Positions 1 to 8,200 of a stretch of 32,452 bases of DNA are shown here, one piece after another. The translations under genes were made by a program, and so were the position numbers. The stretch's first letter is position 1. Each line of letters begins with the position of its first letter. The notes under the pieces are model-generated. The model ran no database searches and was not told the DNA's origin. It saw nothing but the letters and a program-made list of their open reading frames with translations. This DNA comes from a virus, in IMG/VR virus record IMGVR_UViG_3300033145_001613, positions 1 to 32,452 of that record; one strand, given 5' to 3'.

Positions 1-90
1 ACTACAACCCACAACCTTATCATCAATTTTAATATTTTCTATTGAAACCACACCTCTATCAGTATCGACCGGCGTCCCAGGCAGAAGGCA
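1..90 (-). other. Intein N-terminal splicing domain (block A), truncated by window edge
   Basis: Starting at Cys289 of the glycosyltransferase frame (codon at 90-88), the protein switches to a classic intein block A: CLLPGTPVDT, then G-VVSIENIKIDDKVVG. This matches the family pattern C-L-x-x-x-T-x-V-x-T-x-x-G-x-x-x-I-x-x-I-x-x-G-D-x-V with Cys1 as the splicing nucleophile. D311-D312 stands where G-D is usual. The insertion point is just after SATEGF, inside the most conserved donor-binding motif, which is typical of inteins because conserved sites favour homing. Only 30 intein residues are visible. Any endonuclease domain, the C-terminal HN and the +1 extein residue lie outside. Some GT4 enzymes read EGFC-x-P, so a Cys +1 residue is plausible (inference). 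Confidence 0.82.
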
Positions 91-954
91 AAAGCCCTCT
101 GTGGCACTCATGCTGACAACAGCATCACATGCAGTGTAGAGAGAGCCTATATCTGGAATGAACGTATTTATAACTTCAATTTGCGGCGGGTTTTTCTTTC
201 CTTTTAAGGCAGATTCAATGATCTGTTTTACATCTACTTCAAACGGCTTTCCTTTAGATTCTTTAACAAACTTTGTTTTTAACACCAAGCAAACATCATC
301 GTGTCCTGTAAATGTTTCTACATATCCTTTAATCACTCTTTCATGTAGTTTCCTATGATGGGGTATGGCATTATGTAAAAACTTAACCCTTTTATTTGTT
401 TTTAACTTAAACGGAGGAATATCAGGATTAAACATAGTGGTATCAACACCATGTGGCACGACCAACATTTTATCTTTAGGTATGCCATTATTTGCAAATA
501 TGTCATATGAAAATTGACTTGATGGTAATATATAATTAATTGCCCTTGAATAAATAGGCCACCCAGGAGGTAAAATAGAACTCTCAAAGTTCCATATAGC
601 CGCACGGCGTCTTGATTCTGGATAGAAGCGTCTTGGGAATTGATAAGGTATGGTGTAAGCCAGTTCAAGGTCATAGGGCCTATTTTTATCTTGTATTTCT
701 GGCTCAGGATTTTTTTGCAAAACAATTTTATCGTTCCCTTGACCATCAAGATATTTGGCATCACCAGTAGTCAGAGCGCCGTGATAGCCGGGCAGGAGAA
801 GATGTTTCAGGTCTTCCGGGAAGTGTTCTAAATTATTAGTTGATTTTAGAAAGATTTCATGGCCGCCGATATTTTTCACGGCGCGCGCCAAAAACTGCAT
901 AGTATACGACCAACTGTGAGATGTTCCCAACATGCTGTGTATCCTAATCTTCAT
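1..954 (-). CDS. GT4-type glycosyltransferase, intein-interrupted, 3' end outside window
   Basis: Open frame of 318 codons from ATG at 954 to the window edge with no stop. AAGGAG lies 7 nt upstream of the ATG, and the ATG overlaps the stop of the upstream endonuclease gene (ATGA). The protein resembles a GT-B fold, GT4-like glycosyltransferase: an N-terminal MKIRIHSML strand, then VVPHGVDTTMFNP at the start of the donor-binding half (about residue 180), then DAVVSMSATEGF at 277-288. In the family this last motif belongs to the E-x7-E donor-sugar site, normally followed by x-x-P-x-x-E. Here F288 is followed instead by an intein N-terminus (separate entry). The likely role is transfer of a sugar from a nucleotide sugar to a phage or host acceptor; the acceptor cannot be told. 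The glycosyltransferase call is fairly sure, the specificity is not. Confidence 0.8.
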   Translation of the reverse strand, partial: MKIRIHSMLGTSHSWSYTMQFLARAVKNIGGHEIFLKSTNNLEHFPEDLKHLLLPGYHGALTTGDAKYLDGQGNDKIVLQKNPEPEIQDKNRPYDLELAYTIPYQFPRRFYPESRRRAAIWNFESSILPPGWPIYSRAINYILPSSQFSYDIFANNGIPKDKMLVVPHGVDTTMFNPDIPPFKLKTNKRVKFLHNAIPHHRKLHERVIKGYVETFTGHDDVCLVLKTKFVKESKGKPFEVDVKQIIESALKGKKNPPQIEVINTFIPDIGSLYTACDAVVSMSATEGFCLLPGTPVDTDRGVVSIENIKIDDKVVGCS

Positions 955-1859
955 CTATTTCTCCTTATCTTAAATAACTTTAATTTTTTATCTATCGTGG
1001 ATTTCGCACAGCCTAGTTTTTCAGCAACCAATACTCTGGTCAAGCCATCTTTAATATATAATTTATACAGAGTTTGTTTTGATATATCCATTTTATGATT
1101 TATTCTACCTATTGGATTTAGTTTCCACTTATAAGCAAGCGCACAGATTGGTGGTTTTCCAACATATTCCAGTAGTTTTGGCACCGATGTTTTTGGCACA
1201 AACAATCTGTGGTATTTTCCATATGGCATCACAGATGACTTGATATTTATTGCCTCATTCAGTTTCTCTGATAAAATAGACACCTCTTCTAAAGAAAAGC
1301 CGTCCGTACAAAAAATAGCATATTCTTGTCTTGGCAAAGAGCCATCTCCTAGAAACCAATGTAAAACGAGATTAGGCGATATAATCAAGTCTTCAGGAAC
1401 CATCTTCTTTCGTTCTTTATACCATTTTGTTTCCAGATCTTTAAATTGAATTGAACACAAGGTAGAAAAATTATATCTAGTATACCACTTATCCCAGTTT
1501 TTATGAAAATAAACATCTTTATAGGCCCCAGAACCCGTTAGATCTATGCCGCTTTTCACAAATAATTCTGCTAGCCAAAAAGTATATTCCTTTTTGCTGT
1601 TTGTAAAAGAAAACTTTGATTGATAATTTCGCCTTATCAAACACCCATCTCCTAGCAGTTCACCCTCTATTCTTTCCATCATTTCAGCATTAAGAGGCAT
1701 GCTGTTTTCTTTTCTCAAGCGAAGCCCATCACGAGACGACCTCATATCTATATTAGAAGAAATAAGTATTTTTCTAATTTTAGAAGCGGAAAAAGGAGAC
1801 TTACACGCTATTTGCCTAATTGATAATCCTCTCTCATATTCCTGAACAATATCAATCAT
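951..1859 (-). CDS. LAGLIDADG homing endonuclease, free-standing, with terminal HTH segments
   Basis: 302 residues; ATG at 1859 preceded by AAGGAAGG. Two LAGLIDADG-type motifs are visible: IEGELLGDG (64-72) and VLHWFLGDG (165-173). Each ends in the acidic residue that binds catalytic metal in this family, and the spacing of about 100 residues fits a two-motif, monomeric enzyme. Residues about 1-40 (YERGLSIRQIACKSPFSASKIRKIL) and about 263-300 (YIKDGLTRVLVAEKLGCAKSTI) both look like small helix-turn-helix DNA-contact modules. Expected role: cutting an allele that lacks the element so the gene spreads by repair. It sits between the RHH gene and the glycosyltransferase and overlaps the latter's ATG by 4 nt. 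No intron splice features were recognised, so it is treated as free-standing. Confidence 0.85.
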   Translation of the reverse strand: MIDIVQEYERGLSIRQIACKSPFSASKIRKILISSNIDMRSSRDGLRLRKENSMPLNAEMMERIEGELLGDGCLIRRNYQSKFSFTNSKKEYTFWLAELFVKSGIDLTGSGAYKDVYFHKNWDKWYTRYNFSTLCSIQFKDLETKWYKERKKMVPEDLIISPNLVLHWFLGDGSLPRQEYAIFCTDGFSLEEVSILSEKLNEAINIKSSVMPYGKYHRLFVPKTSVPKLLEYVGKPPICALAYKWKLNPIGRINHKMDISKQTLYKLYIKDGLTRVLVAEKLGCAKSTIDKKLKLFKIRRNR

Positions 1860-1861
1860 TA

Positions 1862-1911
1862 TACCTTCCTTTTAACTATAACCGTACCTTCCTTTTAACT
1901 ATAACCGTACC
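1862..1911. repeat. 23-bp tandem duplication at the RHH/endonuclease junction
   Basis: Two perfect adjacent copies of a 23-bp unit (1862-1884 and 1885-1907) plus 4 bases of a third. On the minus strand the unit contains GGTACGGTTATAG and AAAAGGAA, the latter being the ribosome binding site of the endonuclease gene. With only one copy, the RHH frame would end ...KRKV and its TAA would overlap the endonuclease ATG (TAATG). The duplication moves the RHH stop upstream into the repeat (TAG at 1876) and separates the two genes. Confidence 0.95.
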
Positions 1912-2097
1912 ATCCTCGCTTCTAATAAGAGCTTGCTTATGCTCTTTATACAAAGTGGCGATCATTTCACGCACAACAGCCGTAACAGTTTTGTAATTAC
2001 CTTTTGAATACATGACGAGAAACTCGTAAAGTTCCTGCTCCAGGCGGATATTTATTTGCTTGCGTAAACTATTGATTTTATTGAGTTTTTCATCCAT
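1876..2097 (-). CDS. Small ribbon-helix-helix-like DNA-binding protein
   Basis: 73 residues from ATG at 2097, which has AAGGAGAA 5 nt upstream. A longer in-frame reading back to a GTG at 2292 exists but lacks a Shine-Dalgarno sequence and is in frame only because of a 23-bp duplication. After a charged N-terminus comes a short beta-like stretch (KQINIRLEQ), then helix (ELYEFLVMYSKG), turn (NYKTV) and helix (TAVVREMIATLYKEHK), the layout of Arc/MetJ/CopG ribbon-helix-helix proteins. Such proteins bind operators as dimers. The target is unknown; it could regulate its own small cluster. The last residues VRL are templated by the duplicated repeat. The family call rests on pattern only. Confidence 0.6.
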   Translation of the reverse strand: MDEKLNKINSLRKQINIRLEQELYEFLVMYSKGNYKTVTAVVREMIATLYKEHKQALIRSEDGTVIVKRKVRL

Positions 2098-2144
2098 TAT
2101 TATTCTCCTTGAATCCCCATTATTATTCTCCTTGAATCCCCATT
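2094..2144. repeat. 23-bp tandem duplication covering the RHH ribosome binding site
   Basis: Two perfect adjacent copies of a 23-bp unit (2094-2116 and 2117-2139) plus 5 further matching bases. On the minus strand each copy holds ATGGGGATTC followed by AAGGAGAATAATA, that is, a start codon and a strong Shine-Dalgarno sequence. The real RHH ATG follows the second copy. The extra copy adds a decoy six-codon ORF (MGIQGE, stop TAA) just upstream. Collapsing to one copy would make an upstream frame end with TGA overlapping the RHH ATG (ATGGATGA). Confidence 0.95.
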
Positions 2145-2307
2145 TGTTTTCTACTTTTATATCCATTATTTTACCTGTTGCGGCAAAGGTTGATGTTGGT
2201 GGACCTCTACCACCACCAGTTGCCCAATACTGTAGATGGATCCCCTCTCCAGTTGCACCGGATATCTTTTTATTAGTAGATTTGAGGCACACAACTGCTA
2301 TATTTTT
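2098..2307 (-). other. Intergenic leader between the tail operon terminator and the RHH gene
   Basis: About 210 bases with no well-supported gene. A minus-strand frame without a Shine-Dalgarno sequence is open from GTG at 2292 and is glycine/threonine-rich (GATGEGIHLQ, TGGGRGPPTS). It fuses in frame to the RHH protein because of the duplicated 23-bp unit. A promoter for the downstream cluster is expected here because a terminator lies just upstream, but I find no convincing -35/-10 pair or phage late motif. It may be an RNA leader, a decayed gene end or a small virion ORF. Confidence 0.35.
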
Positions 2308-2342
2308 AAAGAAAAAAGGGAGAGCATTTCTGCTCTCCCTTT
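2308..2342 (-). terminator. Rho-independent terminator of the tail operon
   Basis: On the minus strand a 12-bp perfect stem (AAAGGGAGAGCA paired with TGCTCTCCCTTT) encloses a GAAA tetraloop and runs into TTTTTTCTTT. It lies 18 bases after the stop codon of the fibre-like gene, the last gene of the tail series. Confidence 0.92.
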
Positions 2343-2360
2343 AATTTGGCACTTTAATGG

Positions 2361-5225
2361 TTAAATATTTAGTAGTGTTCTCATCTGAGCCATAGTGATC
2401 GACCCAGTTGTGTTTGCGAACCCTGCTTTTTTCAAGTACACAGAAACCAATATCTTTGTGCTGAGGGCTGGCCTTGTTTCATAGCCATCGTCCAACAGAT
2501 TACTTAGGTGTAGTGTCATTAGTGATGTGCTAGGATCATAATACATTCCCACTACATCTTCAATTGGCGTAGAAGTAAAATTACTTGCAGTGGACTGAAT
2601 AGAGGGAGCAATTTTAACTCTACCAACAGAAAAATCACTTGACTGGACATATGTTCCATCTGCAAACTTCATAGCATTAAAACCTGAAGAGGTCAAGCCT
2701 GAGTCAGATTCTGCTACAAAATTGTCAAACAAGAGCAACCCTGTATAACCATCTAAAAGTGTTGGGTCACCGTTCGAGTCTGTCACTGGAATATCCAAAG
2801 ATAGGTGGTTCATCTCAAAATCAACAGAATAATGTGTTCCATCTGGATTCAATTGTATTTCACCTATAACCAAATTTCCAGGAACATAAAAATTGTTTTT
2901 TCCGCCATCACAGGATGCTATATCGTCTGTAAAAGTAGTAGGCATTTCTCGCCTGGTATCAATTATTGATATATTATCTGGAAGCCATGTGGCAAAATAT
3001 TCTATTCTCCATGTTAAAGACACAAAAGGCACAGTATCATACTGCACGCAAGATGCGGGAATATCTACAGCTGTTAGAAGTGGATCGACCAAGTTTTCTA
3101 CCAATACCTGTAATCTTGGAAAATAAGATCCTGTTACAAAAGAAGTGATTGACCTGTCGACAAAATTTTGTATGAGTTGAGAGTCATCTGCTCCTACATA
3201 TCCATCATCATTAACATCTGCTCTTAAAAGAGATAGGGCATTAAGCTCACCGTCGCGAACTTGAGCTTGGAAATAGCCATCACTCAGACTTATTTTTTGG
3301 AAACCAACTGGCAATGTAGTTAAATAAGCATTGTATTTAACAAGCCAACCATCAATGGTGGCGTAGTCAGCCGCAGTAATTGTGCCGTCACCCGTAACAT
3401 CGCCATACGCATCGCTAAGCGATGTGGCTTGTATTATTCTATATTCAGATGTACAACTTACATTGTCTGGTCTAATCACAGATCCTAGTAAACCATTATT
3501 TAGAAGGTCAGCATCTGGGTGTAAAAAATTCAGTTCATTTTGGTCGACGAGACCTATTGTATCTACAGCTCCAGTAATCTGAGTAGGATTTCCTCGCGGA
3601 TTTTGATCCCGCGCACATGCCAACATAATTGGAGACGATTCTGTAGTTAGTAAAGTTGTTAGTTGAGCATCGCTTAATAACGTAAATAAAGGACTCGCTA
3701 GGACTCTAGAAAACACCTGATTTCCAGTTCTTTGATCCTGTACCGGATCAGAAAAAGAATCCTGTCGTTCTACTATAACATTATTATAGGCATCTTTAGT
3801 AGAAGTATAAAATGAGTGATATCCGCTAACATATGGAACTTCTGTATTCGTCGAATCTACAGCAAGTTTAGGAACTTCTATTCCTATACCATCATCATAA
3901 GCTACGCCATCGGCCATTTTGACATAATCCCCATATACAGCAAACCACATATCACTCTCAGTAACATTAATCCACTGGGTTCCATCAAAAATAATCATAT
4001 ATCCATTGTCTGCTTGCTGTGGAGACTCTGTAAAGACAATAGTTCCAACTGTAGTGTCACCTGACCTATGGATGGCCAAGGCATAATACCGACCGGACGT
4101 CACCGATGTTCTTGTGGGATCAGATATTGGAGATCCTGTAAAAACAAAATCTACGGACTGATAGGCATCATAGCCGTCTGACAACACAACGCCCTGTTTT
4201 TCCAAATCATCTATATCTAAGGAAAGCTGAGCTATAATAGTGGGATCTGGGTCAAAATCTACAGCAGTATCTGGAACTGGGCTCACAGGACATGCTACTT
4301 CGGTTTGTAAAGCATAGAGCGTTATAGTCACAGAGCCAGACCAACCATAAGCATCGGCGGCAGGAACTGTTTTATCTTCCTTTACTGCCATTAGGACAGA
4401 CACTTTTTGTATATTTGATCCATTGGCAAGGAACTTTTGACCAACTATAGTGCTTACATCGTTTGGCTCAATAAGTCGTGCAGACGATGCTACAAAACCG
4501 ATGTTCAAATCTGACACAGGTTTATCACTGCCAATGCCATTTTGTAACATACTACTGATTGAATCGCTTGCGTTGCCAGGCACAAAATCTCCAAAAAATT
4601 GAGTAGGTTGAGACATCTGAGATGCTATAATTACGTCTCTAGAAACTTCCATAGATTTGGCTTCTCTAACCATCATGCTACCAATTAACGCTCCGTAAGC
4701 ATCCCCACCAACTCTAGCTGGAGAAAGACTACCATATAAATTGCCTGCGAAGTTATGTGTAATAACAGACCGCAGTGTTTTATATCTACCTCTTGTTATC
4801 TGAGTGCCATTGGTTTGAAATACTAAATCATCATGAATTAAATCGCCACCAAACTCATCACCTATAATGGAGACCTTTGTTTCAATAGCCCCATCTAGGT
4901 CAACGCTAGCTAAAGTAACAGATATTTGTACGCCTTCAGCTTCATCTGAAACAGACGACAAAGGAGTACCCACATATAGATCTTGTCCATCAAACGCATA
5001 GGCGTCAAATATGGCTTGCTGTTGCGTGTTTAGACTATTTGTATTGATGAGCACTGTGTCTGATAGAGTATGGTTTAATACTCCACTGCCCATAAAATTG
5101 TTTACAGTAGCGGCGTCTATATCTACGTTTCTGGTTTGTTCGTCATCCATATCACTTTCGGTGACCTGTTGCCCGTCATGCCAGTTAACCTTTTTAACAC
5201 CTACATCTAGGCGTTTAGTTGTCAT
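2361..5225 (-). CDS. Fibre-like/baseplate-associated virion protein with dockerin-like module
   Basis: 954 residues; ATG at 5225 preceded by AGGAGGAG. The N-terminus (VNWHDGQQVTESDMDDEQ) resembles the start of baseplate-attached fibre proteins that carry an F-x-D-G-Q-x-x-T-x-x-D-x-x-x-x-Q signature. The body is beta-rich. Residues about 605-690 carry two F-hand calcium loops: D609-V-T-G-D-G-T-I-T-A-A-D620 and D670-V-N-D-D-G-Y-V-G-A-D-D681. Both have acidic or polar residues at positions 1, 3, 5 and 12, as in type I dockerins. DGY or DAY occurs about ten times. It is the last gene before a terminator and follows the wedge genes, where fibres and adsorption proteins normally sit. Likely an outer baseplate or fibre component; receptor and partner are unknown. 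Confidence 0.72.
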   Translation of the reverse strand: MTTKRLDVGVKKVNWHDGQQVTESDMDDEQTRNVDIDAATVNNFMGSGVLNHTLSDTVLINTNSLNTQQQAIFDAYAFDGQDLYVGTPLSSVSDEAEGVQISVTLASVDLDGAIETKVSIIGDEFGGDLIHDDLVFQTNGTQITRGRYKTLRSVITHNFAGNLYGSLSPARVGGDAYGALIGSMMVREAKSMEVSRDVIIASQMSQPTQFFGDFVPGNASDSISSMLQNGIGSDKPVSDLNIGFVASSARLIEPNDVSTIVGQKFLANGSNIQKVSVLMAVKEDKTVPAADAYGWSGSVTITLYALQTEVACPVSPVPDTAVDFDPDPTIIAQLSLDIDDLEKQGVVLSDGYDAYQSVDFVFTGSPISDPTRTSVTSGRYYALAIHRSGDTTVGTIVFTESPQQADNGYMIIFDGTQWINVTESDMWFAVYGDYVKMADGVAYDDGIGIEVPKLAVDSTNTEVPYVSGYHSFYTSTKDAYNNVIVERQDSFSDPVQDQRTGNQVFSRVLASPLFTLLSDAQLTTLLTTESSPIMLACARDQNPRGNPTQITGAVDTIGLVDQNELNFLHPDADLLNNGLLGSVIRPDNVSCTSEYRIIQATSLSDAYGDVTGDGTITAADYATIDGWLVKYNAYLTTLPVGFQKISLSDGYFQAQVRDGELNALSLLRADVNDDGYVGADDSQLIQNFVDRSITSFVTGSYFPRLQVLVENLVDPLLTAVDIPASCVQYDTVPFVSLTWRIEYFATWLPDNISIIDTRREMPTTFTDDIASCDGGKNNFYVPGNLVIGEIQLNPDGTHYSVDFEMNHLSLDIPVTDSNGDPTLLDGYTGLLLFDNFVAESDSGLTSSGFNAMKFADGTYVQSSDFSVGRVKIAPSIQSTASNFTSTPIEDVVGMYYDPSTSLMTLHLSNLLDDGYETRPALSTKILVSVYLKKAGFANTTGSITMAQMRTLLNI

Positions 5226-5238
5226 TAGAAAACTCCTC

Positions 5239-8200
5239 CTATTTCGTAAAGCTCACAAAGGCTCTAGTGTGAGCCGGCTTAATTCTGTTAATTAGCGCTG
5301 TTATTAAATCATGCGCCAGTGTCGTATCTACTAAGCTAAAGGTATCAATTACTTCCACAAAGAAGTCAAAGATTCCTGTTGCCGCATTTCTAACAGTTAT
5401 TAGATTAGTTACATCTTCCTGTGTTGTATTGAAATCCAAAAGCAATCTTGTAAAAGCGTCACTTACCACTGGCTGGGCTGTATTAGTGTTTCTTGTGAAC
5501 AGAAGATCTCTACCAATAAGCCTACCAGGTCCCTCTCCGCCAAGATATGTTATAGAGCGTAGGGCACTGGAAAATCTCATATTATCGATTCTGGCAAGTG
5601 AAGTGAACTGTCCTGTAAAATCAGCACCGACGTTTACCGTGTTAAATACGTCTAGCAAATTTATGTCCGATAGTATGTTTCTAGCGGATGTCGTTCCGGC
5701 AATTCCAGAACCCCACACTGTACTTTGGCCATAACGTACGCCAGTACCATATTTGAGCCCAGTGCCATATCGAATGGTGCCAGTTTCTATACCATCAACC
5801 ATCATAATAAGTCTATCCTGATTGTCTGTATTATTTAAATCCCATCCCACGAAAACTCTATGCCATGTGTTTTTCTTCCAGAAAACTGAAGAACTAATCT
5901 GATAATCAACTTCAGACGCCGTTACAGACAAAACAATGGCACCCACTTCGTTCTTTAATATGCTGAATCTATCACCAGAACTAGTTATTGGAACATATGT
6001 AACGGTAACCGTTCTTGTAACACCAGGAAGAGGTTGCCCTAACGTAACAGTCAGCCCATCATCTGATAAAGAACCGCCAGTAAAGTAGTTTATTTCACTG
6101 TTTGCTACAATAACTTCACTGACAGATCTTGCTCGAACGGTAAGTGGAACAGTAATAGAAGTTGCCGCAGTCACGTCAGTCTGTTGGTTTGGCGTTAAAT
6201 CCACATAATATCGTGCGGTTGGATCATTCCATGTATCCAATATGGGGCTTACCCAAAACTCAATAGTCCCCGCACTATTATTAAAAATTGATTGATTATC
6301 GAACTGTAATGGCGTTTGTTGGATAAACACACCAGACTGATTAAAGTTAGAGTTGACGCTGTTCTCACTCTGTTTATATGATCCTGAGAAACTAGATAGA
6401 AAATCAGCACTATTAACCACATCATCATTAAAGTGGAATAGCCCAAGTGTCTGGTCCGTTTTCTCAAATTCACTTACTACCAATGAATCTGTGGTTATAG
6501 ATCTACCTGAACTAGGAGCTTCTTCTCCAGGCCCAGTATCAACAGACAGTTCGTCCAATATACGCATCTCATCTATAACAGCATTTGCTTGGTTGTTCCC
6601 ATTCATGTCAGAACCTATATAAACTGTTTCTGGGGTTTTATCCCAAGGAACAGTAAGAAATGCTGAATGATCTACTTCATACCAACAACTTCTCAATAGA
6701 AATGGCTTTCCACCACTTCTCATGATCTCAAATGTTAGTAAGCCGTTGGCGAATCCACTATCTCCGTATGACGTATTCAGCAGCCTCCAGGTAATGTCCG
6801 CATACCCGTCAGCCCAGGTTGTATTGAGAACAACTGTATCGGAATCTTTAACGGTGCTAGAAGGGTCTAGTGGAACATTCAATACAGTATAAATACCTGC
6901 GATACTTGCGGGAGAATCTATGTTAAAAGTTTTACCAATATCTTCTTGCCCGAATCTAGAGTAAGTATCAGATAATGTTGATGTTCCTATAGAGGCAACG
7001 CCACTGACACCACTTTGCTCTTGTACCGACAGATGTATTTCTGCATAGTCACCACTGTTCTCCTGCCAATTTATTGGGATAGCCTCTCGAACCGAAAGGC
7101 TACCAGCATTTAGTGAAGAGTTAATTGGAGTTACTGAAGCAACCACATCAGTTAAAGAAGTAAAAAATCTAGTAGTGGTTTGCGTGCCAACCTGAGAAAA
7201 ACTTATTGTTTCTGTATCATAGCCGTCCGTGGTATCTCCCACAAAAATAACTTGACATGCTCCACCAAAATCTATGTTGTCTCCAGATAGAGTAGCCGAT
7301 AGTCTTTTCCCAGTAACGGTATTCGAAGGTTGACAGAAATCTAAGCTGGCAGTTAATGAGGAAATTATATGTCCACCAACCACTGTTGCGATAAGAACAA
7401 ATGCCCCAGAATCTACAATAATTCTTTTTACAATAAGATTAGTGACATTTATTTTAGAAACTGCTGTTGGTGTTGGAGTTATAGTGTTAAGAAGATTTAC
7501 AAGTTGGTCTGGCCATACATAAGCCTCTTGTATACATCGTTCAACATTAAGGCCATATGTTTTCAGAAGAGCACTAGACCCAACGCCTAAACCGTTGAAT
7601 ATGTTAATAATATCATCATATCCATCTTCTGTGGCGATATAATCTGGTGTTAAAGTACTTGGAGAAAATAGTTCCGTTTCAACACCATAAGAATCAAGTT
7701 CAAATACCCTCACTCTTTCTATTTCCGGGTCGCTAGCTGTTTCAAGTTCCAAAGGATTTATAGAGAAGCTAACATCAGATAAGGTGGATACAGCAATGAA
7801 TGGCACAGCAGACCCGACGGGACCAACTTCTAAAGTCAAAGTATTTTGTCCAGTAACTGCTAATACGTACACATATGGATCAATCCCGGTTGTCAATCCA
7901 TCAGCCGTGCCATCTCTTATTAAGAATCTACTTCCAACAGCTACATTGCTCGCAATAAAGTTCGAACCAACAGATGATACAATATTTGAGCCTGCTGTGG
8001 TTCTTAAATCGAACCCACCAATAGTAGGCCAAGCCACAGTGGCTATGAGCACTTCAGATGCCTCATCCATGTATAATGGACCATCAGGAGCATTCAAATA
8101 GCCTTTAAACCTATAAGTGTTTGGTACTTCCGCACCATCAACAAAAAGATGTAGCTCATCCTGTTGTTCCACCGTTCCCATTTTCCATGAGGCCGCGATG

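Noticed and set aside
402-764. Minus-strand ORF of 120 residues
   Set aside because: It is out of frame with, and wholly inside, the glycosyltransferase gene, which has coherent family motifs and a good ribosome binding site.
1876-2292. 138-residue version of the RHH protein from GTG 2292
   Set aside because: No Shine-Dalgarno sequence at 2292 and continuity depends on a 23-bp duplication; ATG 2097 has an ideal ribosome binding site.
2200-2310. Sigma70-like promoter (TTGTGT with a TAATAA box)
   Set aside because: Spacing is about 13 bases, too short, and neither box is strong.
2315-2342. Terminator acting also on the plus strand
   Set aside because: The plus-strand copy of the hairpin is followed by only a short T run and there is no plus-strand gene to terminate.
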